From Aquirufa sp. (GTDB lineage Bacteria; Bacteroidota; Bacteroidia; Cytophagales; Spirosomataceae): a DNA stretch of 5,607 bases. The notes beneath the pieces were generated by a model. That model did not search any database. It saw only the letters and a list, made by a program, of their open reading frames with translations, and had not been told where the DNA came from. The DNA lies in contig JAURHT010000121.1 of NCBI GenBank assembly GCA_030833145.1, forward strand, positions 1-5,607. Direction: 5' to 3'. Within the stretch, counting starts at the first letter, position 1. Every line of letters starts with the position of its first letter. Positions 1 to 5,562 of this stretch are shown one piece after another. The position numbers were made by a program, and so were the translations under genes.

Positions 1-117
1 AAAAATTTACAAGGAGGAACGGTGAAGAACATTGTGTTAGCCTGGGTGTTAACACTTCCCGTTACAATTACTTTATCAGCCTTATTATTCTTATTCTTCC
101 GTTGGATTACGGGATAA
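1..117 (+). CDS. pit: PiT-family inorganic phosphate transporter, C-terminal end (partial)
   Basis: This reading frame is open from the first base and stops with TAA at 115-117, giving 38 residues; the start lies left of the window. The peptide contains GTVKNIVLAWVLTLPVT followed by a hydrophobic stretch (LSALLFLFF) and ends in RWITG. That is the typical last transmembrane helix of PiT transporters, where a (V/K)xxxxxxWVLTLP segment enters the final helix. PiT proteins carry inorganic phosphate, usually as a metal-phosphate or sodium-coupled complex, across the inner membrane. Here it lies tail to tail with the DUF5690 gene and overlaps its coding end by 27 bases. A phosphate carrier next to C-P bond-cleaving enzymes is consistent with a phosphorus-scavenging locus; it might export or import the phosphate released. 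Family assignment is from the short C-terminus only, but the match is characteristic. Confidence 0.82.
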   Translation, partial: KNLQGGTVKNIVLAWVLTLPVTITLSALLFLFFRWITG

Positions 118-1353
118 TTTTGATTTGAAATACATCCACGATCCCACGGAAAGGGCGAGCCCTGCAAATCCTAAGATGGTAATCCAAGAGAAAAAGAGTT
201 GCGGCAGGTTCCAATTTGGAAAAATAAAACCTGCCGCGATTAATAACAGATTGTATCCTAAGTAGCCAATCGAGTCTACGATATACATCAAGAATCCAAT
301 ATTGGCTTTGTGTCTGGTAATCGCAATCATGCGTTCAAAAACCGAGGTGGTGATCGTTAAATACGGCAGGTAAATCCCAAAGCCCGTCAGTACAATGAGC
401 CAAAAACTGTTCATCGATTGTACTCCCCACAAGCCAGCAATAACTAGTAACAAATAACCAGTCGCAATCGCGCTGATGCTGATAAAAAACGCTTGGTAGT
501 TTCGCTTTATTAGGACTAAACTGCCGTTAATGATTAAGATTCCTACGGTAACCCAAATCTCAGTTTGTGAGTAGATGGAAGGCACTCCCTCATAGCCTAA
601 ATATTGCCAAATTTCTGGCGCAAAATCGGATCGAATCCCACGTAATAGGGACGCAAATAAATACAATAAAGAGATGGTTACTATGCCTAGCCAAAGCTGC
701 TTTACCAGCTGAATACGGTCCTGTTGCGTCATGGGTTGACGTTCCGCACGATCGGCCACTTCTTGCGCGGTAGGACGAGGAATCTGTGTTAACATCCACA
801 CAAAAAACAGAAAGGGAATCGCATATAGTAATCCCGCTGCGAAGGGCATCCAGTTTTCAGCGACTCCCCAGTTTAATAAGGAAACGCCCACAGATTTAGA
901 AACGCCATCCGCTAAAATGAAGCTGCTTCCTAAAGCCGCGATGAATAATTCTGTGTTCTTTTTACCTTCTAAAAAGCCCTGAATATAGCCGAAAATCATC
1001 CCGAGCGGAAGACCATTAAGTAATAAGAAAAGTAGATTGTAGGGCTTTGGCACTAGTCCGAAACCTAGTAAAGCCAATTCTGCGATCAGAATACTGACGA
1101 TAATTGCTTTCGCTCGTTTCTCCCAGGTGATAGAAGAGACGAAAAATATGCCACACCATTTCGAGAGCATGTAGCCAGCGATTTGGGAGGAAATCAGGAT
1201 GGATTTCCAATGAATTCCTAGAAAGAATTGGTCTTCATAAGTGCCCGCTGTAAATGGCTTTCGAAAACCATAAACACAGAAATAACAGCCAAAAGCAGCA
1301 ATCATCGACCAGGCCGGATGCCAGGTCCATTTTTTCAGATTTGCTTGCTTCAT
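91..1353 (-). CDS. DUF5690-family 12-TM transporter-like protein, candidate aminophosphonate carrier
   Basis: A 420-residue membrane protein with about twelve hydrophobic segments: roughly 13-30, 50-73, 82-101, 106-127, 134-160, 168-189, then a charged loop at 192-218, then 219-239, 264-283, 286-310, 316-338, 350-376 and 385-409. Two sets of six helices split by a hydrophilic loop is the major facilitator layout. The segment YGFRKPFTAG (28-37) after helix 1 and ILADGVSKSVG (147-157) are, as I recall, hallmarks of DUF5690 proteins, which are found mainly in Bacteroidota and have no proven substrate. The early Arg-Lys pair recalls the organophosphate:phosphate antiporter branch of the superfamily, but that link is inference. 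Its ATG overlaps the stop of phnZ as ATGA, so the two are very likely co-transcribed and translationally coupled. That context makes import of AEP or hydroxy-AEP the best guess. The 3' end overlaps the converging pit gene. Confidence 0.85.
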   Translation of the reverse strand: MKQANLKKWTWHPAWSMIAAFGCYFCVYGFRKPFTAGTYEDQFFLGIHWKSILISSQIAGYMLSKWCGIFFVSSITWEKRAKAIIVSILIAELALLGFGLVPKPYNLLFLLLNGLPLGMIFGYIQGFLEGKKNTELFIAALGSSFILADGVSKSVGVSLLNWGVAENWMPFAAGLLYAIPFLFFVWMLTQIPRPTAQEVADRAERQPMTQQDRIQLVKQLWLGIVTISLLYLFASLLRGIRSDFAPEIWQYLGYEGVPSIYSQTEIWVTVGILIINGSLVLIKRNYQAFFISISAIATGYLLLVIAGLWGVQSMNSFWLIVLTGFGIYLPYLTITTSVFERMIAITRHKANIGFLMYIVDSIGYLGYNLLLIAAGFIFPNWNLPQLFFSWITILGFAGLALSVGSWMYFKSKLSRNPTEE

Positions 1354-1898
1354 TTCAGATTTTCCCTCAGCATGTCGGCATAAAATTCGATGGGCTCAAC
1401 CGGAAGATTCGGAATCTTAGCCATATCATCAAAGCGACGTAAACGAACCGCGTTTCTATAGTGGTGATTTGATTCAAATACGCGGCATTCAATCGGAGAC
1501 ATAGGGCCACCTTGTAGTTCTAAACTAATCACGGATGGCTCGCTTAATAAGGTAAAATAATCTTCCTCCACCGCACACAAATACCGCTTCGCGGCCACAT
1601 GTAAATGCACTGGTTCTGATACTGCAGGAACAAAATATTTTTGTAAAAAGCGATAGCCTAATTCCTCGTGTAAATCATCTATTCCTTGGTCAGGCGCATC
1701 ATCTGGAAGTGCGTGCAATAAGTGTCCCACATCATGTAATAAAGAAGCCACGACTAAACTACGCGGTGCTCCTTCAGCTAAGGCTAAATGAGCCGCTTGC
1801 AACGCATGCTCCCCTTGTGTAACCGGCTCTCCTCCGTATTCAGAGTCTCCTTGGTCGTTGAATAAGGTGATGATTTTTTGGACGATGGCGTCAGACAT
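1350..1898 (-). CDS. phnZ: PhnZ-type HD-domain phosphonate oxygenase
   Basis: A 182-residue cytoplasmic protein of about the usual PhnZ length. PhnZ is a mixed-valence di-iron oxygenase that uses O2 to cleave (R)-1-hydroxy-2-aminoethylphosphonate into glycine and phosphate. The N-terminal lid is present: Tyr21 and Glu24 in YGGEPVTQGEHALQ, with His31 as first iron ligand. The HD pair is His55-Asp56 in LLHDVGHLL, with His59 just after it. Further ligands are His77 (LHEELGYRFL), His100 with Lys104 (HLHVAAKRYLC) and, near the C-terminus, Asp157 (RRFDDMAK). The segment SLELQGGPMSP (125-135) is the expected phosphonate-side loop. The Tyr/Glu lid and the complete ligand set distinguish it from ordinary HD phosphohydrolases. 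It is first in a unit with the DUF5690 carrier. The partner dioxygenase PhnY, which would make its substrate from AEP, is not seen here. Confidence 0.93.
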   Translation of the reverse strand: MSDAIVQKIITLFNDQGDSEYGGEPVTQGEHALQAAHLALAEGAPRSLVVASLLHDVGHLLHALPDDAPDQGIDDLHEELGYRFLQKYFVPAVSEPVHLHVAAKRYLCAVEEDYFTLLSEPSVISLELQGGPMSPIECRVFESNHHYRNAVRLRRFDDMAKIPNLPVEPIEFYADMLRENLK

Positions 1899-1968
1899 AG
1901 ATTTACAATTATTAATGTTAAATTAGTCCTTATAAAAAGGCCAAAAAAGGCTCACGAGGTGATTTAAA

Positions 1969-1983
1969 CTAGATTTCATCTAG
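1969..1983. promoter_or_regulatory. Perfect dyad CTAGAT-ttc-ATCTAG in the divergent phnZ/phnO control region
   Basis: Two exact 6-base inverted arms flank a 3-base centre in the 103-base gap between the divergent phnZ and phnO genes. The arms do not extend further and no T-tract follows, so this looks like a binding site rather than a terminator. The stretch TAGATTTC (1970-1977) inside it resembles the Bacteroidota -7 element TAnnTTTG with one mismatch. If used, it would place a repressor site directly over the phnO promoter. Operator function is inference. Confidence 0.4.
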
Positions 1984-2001
1984 GGGTAATGATTTAATAA
2001 T

Positions 2002-2442
2002 ATGGAGGAAAACTATACGATTAGGCAGGCAGTAGCATCCGATGCGGCAACGATACTATGCTTGTTAGAAGAGTTAGAAAATCGCGCTTTCGATCAGGCT
2101 GTTTTCGACCGGATTTATGCAGAATACTTGGAAGCTCCATTAACGCTTATGCAGGTAGCCATCCAGGGCGAGGATGAAATGGTTGGTTTTATATCTTGCA
2201 AAGGCCAATCCCTTTTACACCACGAGGGATTCGTTTTTGAGATTCAAGAATTGATTGTGACCGCGGAATATCAAGGTAAAGGTATTGGGCGAAAATTAGT
2301 CGCAGCGCTGAAGCCTGATCTAGCGCGACTGGGAGCGATGTCTTTAGAAGTTACTTCAAATAAACGGCGCAAAGAAGCCCACGCATTTTATCAATCCGTG
2401 GGCTTCTTGAATTCACATGAAAAGTTTACGATTTACTTTTGA
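2002..2442 (+). CDS. phnO: PhnO-type aminoalkylphosphonate N-acetyltransferase (GNAT)
   Basis: A 146-residue GNAT protein close in length to E. coli PhnO (144 residues), which transfers acetyl from acetyl-CoA to the amino group of aminomethyl-, 1-aminoethyl- and 2-aminoethylphosphonate. The resemblance runs the whole length from memory: an N-terminal IRQAVASDAATI, a LLEELENRAFD helix, LLHH (71-74) matching the LHH of PhnO, FEIQELIV (79-86) matching EIQELVV, the acetyl-CoA pyrophosphate loop YQGKGIG (90-96), and TSNKRRKEAHAFYQSVGF (118-135) matching PhnO's TNVKRHDAHRFY. It is the only complete + strand gene in the cluster, diverging from phnZ and converging on the alkaline phosphatase gene, whose 3' end it overlaps by 10 bases. 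There is no clear ribosome site before the ATG; this start gives the usual PhnO N-terminus. Acetylation could detoxify aminophosphonates or modulate their entry into the oxidases encoded nearby. Confidence 0.88.
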   Translation: MEENYTIRQAVASDAATILCLLEELENRAFDQAVFDRIYAEYLEAPLTLMQVAIQGEDEMVGFISCKGQSLLHHEGFVFEIQELIVTAEYQGKGIGRKLVAALKPDLARLGAMSLEVTSNKRRKEAHAFYQSVGFLNSHEKFTIYF

Positions 2443-3485
2443 CCTAGTTGTAAAGCCTGTTTGATTTTCGTAAAAATGTCATAATTGTTATAGATTCCTG
2501 AAAAGGCTTCTGCCCCTGGACCGAACGCAAAAACAGGAATCATTTGCCCCGTATGGCCTTTCGTAGTGAAGGCTCCTTTTACTTCGCCTGTTTTTATATT
2601 TCCACCCATTAAAGCAAATCCTCCCGTTTCGTGATCCGCTGTAATAACGACTAAGGTTTCCTTATTTTTTGCCGCAAAATCGAGCGCAAAACCGATGCTC
2701 TTATCGAAGTCCACCATTTCAGTCACGATGTAATCCGTATCGTTTGCATGTCCACCCCAGTCGATTTGTGAACCTTCAATCATAACGAAAAATCCTTTTT
2801 TGTTTTGGCTTACAATTTCAAGTGATTTTTTAGCTGAATAGAAAAGAGCATCCCCTCTGCCTTCCATGACCTTGACGGGATTTTCTTCCGCATACAAGGC
2901 GACTAATTTGCCTTTGCTCACACCATCTAGGGCTAAATCCGAATGAACTTGGTAGCCCTTTTTGCGTAACGTATCTAACAGATTCGCTCCATCTTTTCGT
3001 TTTTCAAAATACTTTCTTCCCCCACCGATGACCACGTCTACCTCCGTTTTTAAAAAGTCCCCCGCGATTTCCTCGTGCATGGAGCGCTTTAATTGATGCG
3101 CTATAAAAGAAGATGGGGTGGCGTCCGTAATATCACAGGTAGAAACAAGTCCTGTTGCTAAACCTTTTTGTTCTGCCATTTCTAAAAGAGTGACAGACGG
3201 GACTTTCAAGGAATCTAATCCAATAGCTCCATTATAGGTTTGTTTTCCGGTAGCGAAGGCCGTTGCGCCCGCAGCAGAGTCCGTTACATAATTATCAGAT
3301 GCTTGGTTTTTATGAAAACCGATCACCTTTACGCGTTCCAGATTTAGATGGCCTCTGTTAGCGGTTAATCCGGCGTAAATTTGGCTGACGCCCATGCCAT
3401 CCCCGATCAAGAAAATAACATTTTTAGGGGCTTTTTGAGCCAAAATTTGGGTGCTGATCAAGCACAAAAGGAAAAGCTTTTTCAT
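2433..3485 (-). CDS. Secreted alkaline phosphatase (PhoA-type)
   Basis: A 350-residue phosphomonoesterase of the alkaline phosphatase superfamily. It begins with a signal peptide (MKKLFLLCLISTQILAQ, probable cut near residue 16), so it acts in the periplasm or outside. Metal and catalytic residues fall in order: Asp29 in IGDGMG, nucleophile Ser70 in VTDSAAGATAFATG, Asp121/Thr123 in DATPSS, substrate-binding Arg134, Glu237/Asp242/His246 in EGSQIDWGGH, Asp284-His285 in TADHETGG, and His311 in KGHTG. A serine nucleophile with the DATP magnesium motif marks a true phosphatase and argues against phosphonoacetate hydrolase PhnA, which uses threonine. It is shorter than E. coli PhoA, fitting the compact bacterial forms without large insertions. 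Trp243 stands where E. coli has Lys328. It is last in a three-gene unit, its ATG overlapping the FAD-oxidoreductase stop by 4 bases, so it is likely induced together with phosphonate catabolism under phosphate need. Confidence 0.93.
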   Translation of the reverse strand: MKKLFLLCLISTQILAQKAPKNVIFLIGDGMGVSQIYAGLTANRGHLNLERVKVIGFHKNQASDNYVTDSAAGATAFATGKQTYNGAIGLDSLKVPSVTLLEMAEQKGLATGLVSTCDITDATPSSFIAHQLKRSMHEEIAGDFLKTEVDVVIGGGRKYFEKRKDGANLLDTLRKKGYQVHSDLALDGVSKGKLVALYAEENPVKVMEGRGDALFYSAKKSLEIVSQNKKGFFVMIEGSQIDWGGHANDTDYIVTEMVDFDKSIGFALDFAAKNKETLVVITADHETGGFALMGGNIKTGEVKGAFTTKGHTGQMIPVFAFGPGAEAFSGIYNNYDIFTKIKQALQLGQK

Positions 3486-4639
3486 GAGTATAAATTTTGA
3501 ATGTATTCAGCCGTGAAACCAGGGGAAGTCGTCATGCCTTTACCGCCTATTCCATTGATGATGTGGATGACGTCATCCACGACTTTGGTATACACCTCAG
3601 ATTTTGTGCCTTGTAAATAAAAACCAGCCCAAGTGGAATCTACTGTCCAATTTTCCAGCGACGTGATGCGTTTCGCTTCCTGCAACATCATTTCATTGAT
3701 TTCTGATGATACTTCAAAACCGAAGTTCGCTTGTTCCCCTGCTGCCACATATTCGTGCGAATCCCCTAAAATGATGGATCCGTCTGCCGCCTGTTTAAAT
3801 AAGATGTGAATGTCTTTTGCTTGCAATATTTGCTGCTCAGTCGAGGTGGAAATTTTTGAAAAAGAAGGACACGAATGAAAGCTCTCATACCTCCTAATCG
3901 TAAGTCCAGTCAGGATATTGGACTTTAAAATCATTTTCTGTGGGGCTAAACGAAGCATCTGCAATTTGCTAATTTTTAGCTCTGAAGCTGTATAATGTTC
4001 TGGTAATAAAAATTGCGTATCACGTCCGTTTGCTAGGATCACCTGATCCCCCCAAAACGTTTGTTTTTTAGAAGTCGTTAACATCGCAATGCCTCGCTTT
4101 TTCTCCACCGAAATCACGGGACATAAGTTATGGTAATGCAAGCCTAAATGCTTAATCATAAATTCCCGCACGCGATGCACCATCACTAGGGGATTCAGAG
4201 AAGCTTCTTCAGGAATGAACAAACCGCCTTTCACGTAATCCTTCTTGAAATGAGGGTTGATCTCTAAGGTCTCCGAAGCGGTGTAAAGTCGAGACGTATA
4301 ATCGCGTTCTTTAAATAGCGACGCCATTTCTTCTAGTAATGTCATCTCTTGGTCATCTGATGCGACGTACCAGGATCCATTTTTGACCACCGAAATATCC
4401 ACTTCTTCTTGTAAATCTTTGTAGATTTTCAGGGATTTGCGACCATAATTAAACCAGGTATCTAAGGCTTGACCGGAAGGGACCGCCTGCCCAAAATTGC
4501 GAAAACTCGCTTCATACGGCTGCGCATCTTTCTCTAAAAGCAAGACGGATTTCCCTTTTCTCAGCGCATGGTAAGCGCAATAGGTACCTATGATGCCACC
4601 GCCTACGATGACTAAATCGTATTTTCTATTTTTATACAT
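3482..4639 (-). CDS. TIGR03364-type FAD-dependent oxidoreductase, likely aminophosphonate oxidase/deaminase
   Basis: A 385-residue DAO-fold flavoenzyme. The N-terminal dinucleotide-binding site is clear: YDLVIVGGGIIGTYCAYHAL (7-26) with GxGxxG at 13-18 and the ribose-binding Glu36 in VLLLEKD. ASFRNFGQAVPSGQ (44-57) is the signature stretch I associate with the TIGR03364 clade. ILANGRD (201-207) and DGSIILGDSHEY (286-297) belong to the flavin and substrate domains, and the C-terminal GIGGKGMTTSPG (363-374) closes the FAD site. Members of this clade occur beside phosphonatase-like hydrolases and are thought to remove the amino group of AEP-like compounds (AEP, N-methyl-AEP or hydroxy-AEP) oxidatively, giving a phosphono-aldehyde, ammonia or methylamine, and H2O2. 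Here it overlaps the upstream hydrolase gene by 8 bases and the downstream phosphatase gene by 4, which fits a single operon. The exact substrate cannot be read from the sequence. Confidence 0.88.
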   Translation of the reverse strand: MYKNRKYDLVIVGGGIIGTYCAYHALRKGKSVLLLEKDAQPYEASFRNFGQAVPSGQALDTWFNYGRKSLKIYKDLQEEVDISVVKNGSWYVASDDQEMTLLEEMASLFKERDYTSRLYTASETLEINPHFKKDYVKGGLFIPEEASLNPLVMVHRVREFMIKHLGLHYHNLCPVISVEKKRGIAMLTTSKKQTFWGDQVILANGRDTQFLLPEHYTASELKISKLQMLRLAPQKMILKSNILTGLTIRRYESFHSCPSFSKISTSTEQQILQAKDIHILFKQAADGSIILGDSHEYVAAGEQANFGFEVSSEINEMMLQEAKRITSLENWTVDSTWAGFYLQGTKSEVYTKVVDDVIHIINGIGGKGMTTSPGFTAEYIQNLYS

Positions 4640-5327
4640 AGTCGATTAAATCGGAAATTTTCTCTAGTAATCCATCGTTTGGGTGCTCAGCTAATTGCTC
4701 GCGCGTGTGCGTTCCATTGCACACACCTAAAGCATAGCGGACGCCTGCATTTTTGGCAAAAAGCAAATCCACCGGGGTGTCCCCCACATTGATTACTTCT
4801 TCCAGATCTGAGATGCCTAGCGACTTCATCGCATAGTGAATCATCGCAGGAGATGGCCTTCCTTCGCCGTTCACCTCATCTGGTGTAACAGAAAGATGAA
4901 TCCCCTCTGTGGCTTGGAGTACAGGAACCCAGCCTAGTCGACCTAAAATAATATCAGCTACTTCACGGTAAAAACCCGTCGTAAGTGCAATTTTAATGTC
5001 TTTCGCGTGCAAGGCTTCGAACAGTTCTAAACAACCTTCTGTAGGTAGAACGGGCTGTGTCCGGTAATGATTTTCCAAAATAGCTTTAAAGTCTTGGTAG
5101 GATTTCAAGGCAAGTTCTGGAATGCGAGGATCCCCTTCTCCTACTTGTTCTGTCCAAAGCAGGGTAAACACGTAGAGTTTAGCATAACCTTGCAACGCTA
5201 AAATGCGCTCATCACTTGAACGCAATTCGTTTTTTACAGCTGCCTGTTTAAAGCAATGTTCCACTTCGTGTTGGTCCATCACCGTCGTGCCCGCCATGTC
5301 TAAAACAACTAATTTAATCTTTTTCAT
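4632..5327 (-). CDS. Phosphonatase-like HAD hydrolase (TIGR03351 type, PhnX relative)
   Basis: A 231-residue cytoplasmic HAD-superfamily enzyme, shorter than classical PhnX (about 270). Motif I is LDMAGTTV (9-16): nucleophile Asp10, with Ala12 where most HAD phosphatases have the general acid Asp. This DxAGT form is specific to phosphonatases. Motif II is TTGF (116-119). The usual motif III Lys is Arg157 in GEGRPSPAMI, another phosphonatase trait. Motif IV is VGDTPVD (181-187). In the cap, GYAKLYVF (47-54) carries Lys50, which lines up by position with the Schiff-base lysine of PhnX (MGxxKxxH), although the following His is absent. The expected reaction is hydrolysis of phosphonoacetaldehyde, or a hydroxylated version, to an aldehyde plus phosphate. 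It is the first gene of the minus-strand operon, feeding on the product of the FAD oxidoreductase encoded just downstream with an 8-base overlap. The start ATG is the first one and gives the short lead into motif I that is normal for the family. Confidence 0.9.
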   Translation of the reverse strand: MKKIKLVVLDMAGTTVMDQHEVEHCFKQAAVKNELRSSDERILALQGYAKLYVFTLLWTEQVGEGDPRIPELALKSYQDFKAILENHYRTQPVLPTEGCLELFEALHAKDIKIALTTGFYREVADIILGRLGWVPVLQATEGIHLSVTPDEVNGEGRPSPAMIHYAMKSLGISDLEEVINVGDTPVDLLFAKNAGVRYALGVCNGTHTREQLAEHPNDGLLEKISDLIDYV

Positions 5328-5370
5328 TGGGGAAAATTACAACCCTTAGATTATAGATCTGTTAAGGCTA

Positions 5371-5385
5371 AATAATGAAATTATT
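5371..5385. repeat. Dyad AATAAT-gaa-ATTATT upstream of the hydrolase operon
   Basis: An exact inverted repeat with 6-base arms and a 3-base centre, 44 bases upstream of the phosphonatase-like start codon. It has the same 6-3-6 geometry as the dyad between phnZ and phnO, and the two share the core ATGAAAT when the latter is read on the minus strand. Being purely A/T in its arms it could also be chance; regulator binding is inference. Confidence 0.25.
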
Positions 5386-5390
5386 ATGCT
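5382..5390 (-). repeat. Inverted copy of the AGCATAATA element
   Basis: Read on the minus strand this is AGCATAATA, an exact 9-base copy of the second half of the Pho-box-like repeat at 5444-5465 but in opposite orientation, pointing at the hydrolase operon. It partly overlaps the dyad at 5371-5385. A third copy of the same word in a 235-base gap supports a shared binding protein, though at this A/T content chance is possible. Confidence 0.3.
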
Positions 5391-5399
5391 TTCAGACAT

Positions 5400-5423
5400 G
5401 GTATTTTTTCAAGATTTAATACC
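5400..5423. repeat. Inverted repeat GGTATT/AATACC with 12-base loop
   Basis: Exact 6-base arms GGTATT (5400-5405) and AATACC (5418-5423) are separated by 12 bases. The word AATACC occurs again at 5451-5456 within the Pho-box-like repeat. The stem is too short and the loop too long for a convincing terminator, so it is listed as structure of unknown role in the control region. Confidence 0.25.
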
Positions 5424-5443
5424 GCGTAAATCATTTTTAAAAG

Positions 5444-5465
5444 GCGGCATAATACCAGCATAATA
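5444..5465 (+). promoter_or_regulatory. Pho-box-like direct repeat (GCGGCAT-AATA-CCAGCAT-AATA)
   Basis: Two 7-base units ending in GCAT are each followed by the A/T spacer AATA, giving an 11-base period; the exact repeated word is GCATAATA at 5447-5454 and 5458-5465. The E. coli PhoB box has the same plan: 7-base CTGTCAT units with 4-base A/T spacers and an 11-base period. It lies 117 bases upstream of the hydrolase start and 97 bases upstream of the right-hand gene, so it could serve either. The distance of 62 bases to the promoter core at 5528 is longer than the usual PhoB arrangement. A role in phosphate-starvation control fits the genes but is inference. Confidence 0.4.
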
Positions 5466-5527
5466 TTCGGGTAGTTTTCTTAATCGTTTCTTATTTTTTC
5501 AGAAGAATAGCCTTTAAATAGGCAACT

Positions 5528-5535
5528 TACTTTTG
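5528..5535 (+). promoter_or_regulatory. Bacteroidota-type -7 promoter element TACTTTTG
   Basis: This is an exact match to TAnnTTTG, the -7 element recognised by the Bacteroidota primary sigma factor. It ends 27 bases before the ATG at 5563, which would give a leader of about 20 bases, normal for the phylum. No clear TTG is visible at the expected -33 position, so the promoter may need an activator. Confidence 0.55.
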
Positions 5536-5562
5536 TGGCAAATATTAAATAAACAAACTCAT

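Noticed and set aside
567..773. 68-codon + strand open frame inside the DUF5690 gene
   Set aside because: It lies antisense to a convincing membrane protein, has no recognisable domain, and its arginine- and proline-rich make-up is that of a shadow frame.
590..799. 69-codon minus-strand frame in another phase of the DUF5690 gene
   Set aside because: It overlaps the real gene fully in an alternative phase and shows no family features.
1016..1210. 64-codon minus-strand frame within the DUF5690 gene
   Set aside because: Alternative-phase shadow with no supporting start signal or motif.
1254..1442. 62-codon + strand frame across the phnZ/DUF5690 junction
   Set aside because: It is antisense to the coupled junction of two well-supported genes and has no recognisable content.
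1918..1944. Possible phnZ promoter on the minus strand (TTG at 1944-1942, TAATTTAA at 1925-1918)
   Set aside because: The -7-like element has two mismatches to TAnnTTTG and the 16-base spacing is short for the phylum, so it is too weak to list.
1934..1951. Direct repeat AAAAAGGC twice with a 10-base period upstream of phnZ
   Set aside because: Low-complexity A-tract repeat; two copies only, plausibly chance.
1989..1997. ATG-ATT-TAA minimal start-stop frame after AGGGG, just before phnO
   Set aside because: A one-residue upstream frame is possible in principle, but nothing supports translation and such triplets are common in A/T-rich leaders.
2433..3485. Phosphonoacetate hydrolase (PhnA) as identity of the phosphatase-fold gene
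   Set aside because: The serine nucleophile in TDSAAGATAFATG, the DATP motif and the signal peptide match secreted alkaline phosphatase rather than the cytoplasmic, threonine-using PhnA.
5400..5423. Inverted repeat GGTATT...AATACC as a rho-independent terminator
   Set aside because: The stem is only six pairs with a 12-base loop and there is no T-run after it in either direction; it also lies between divergent genes, where no terminator is needed.
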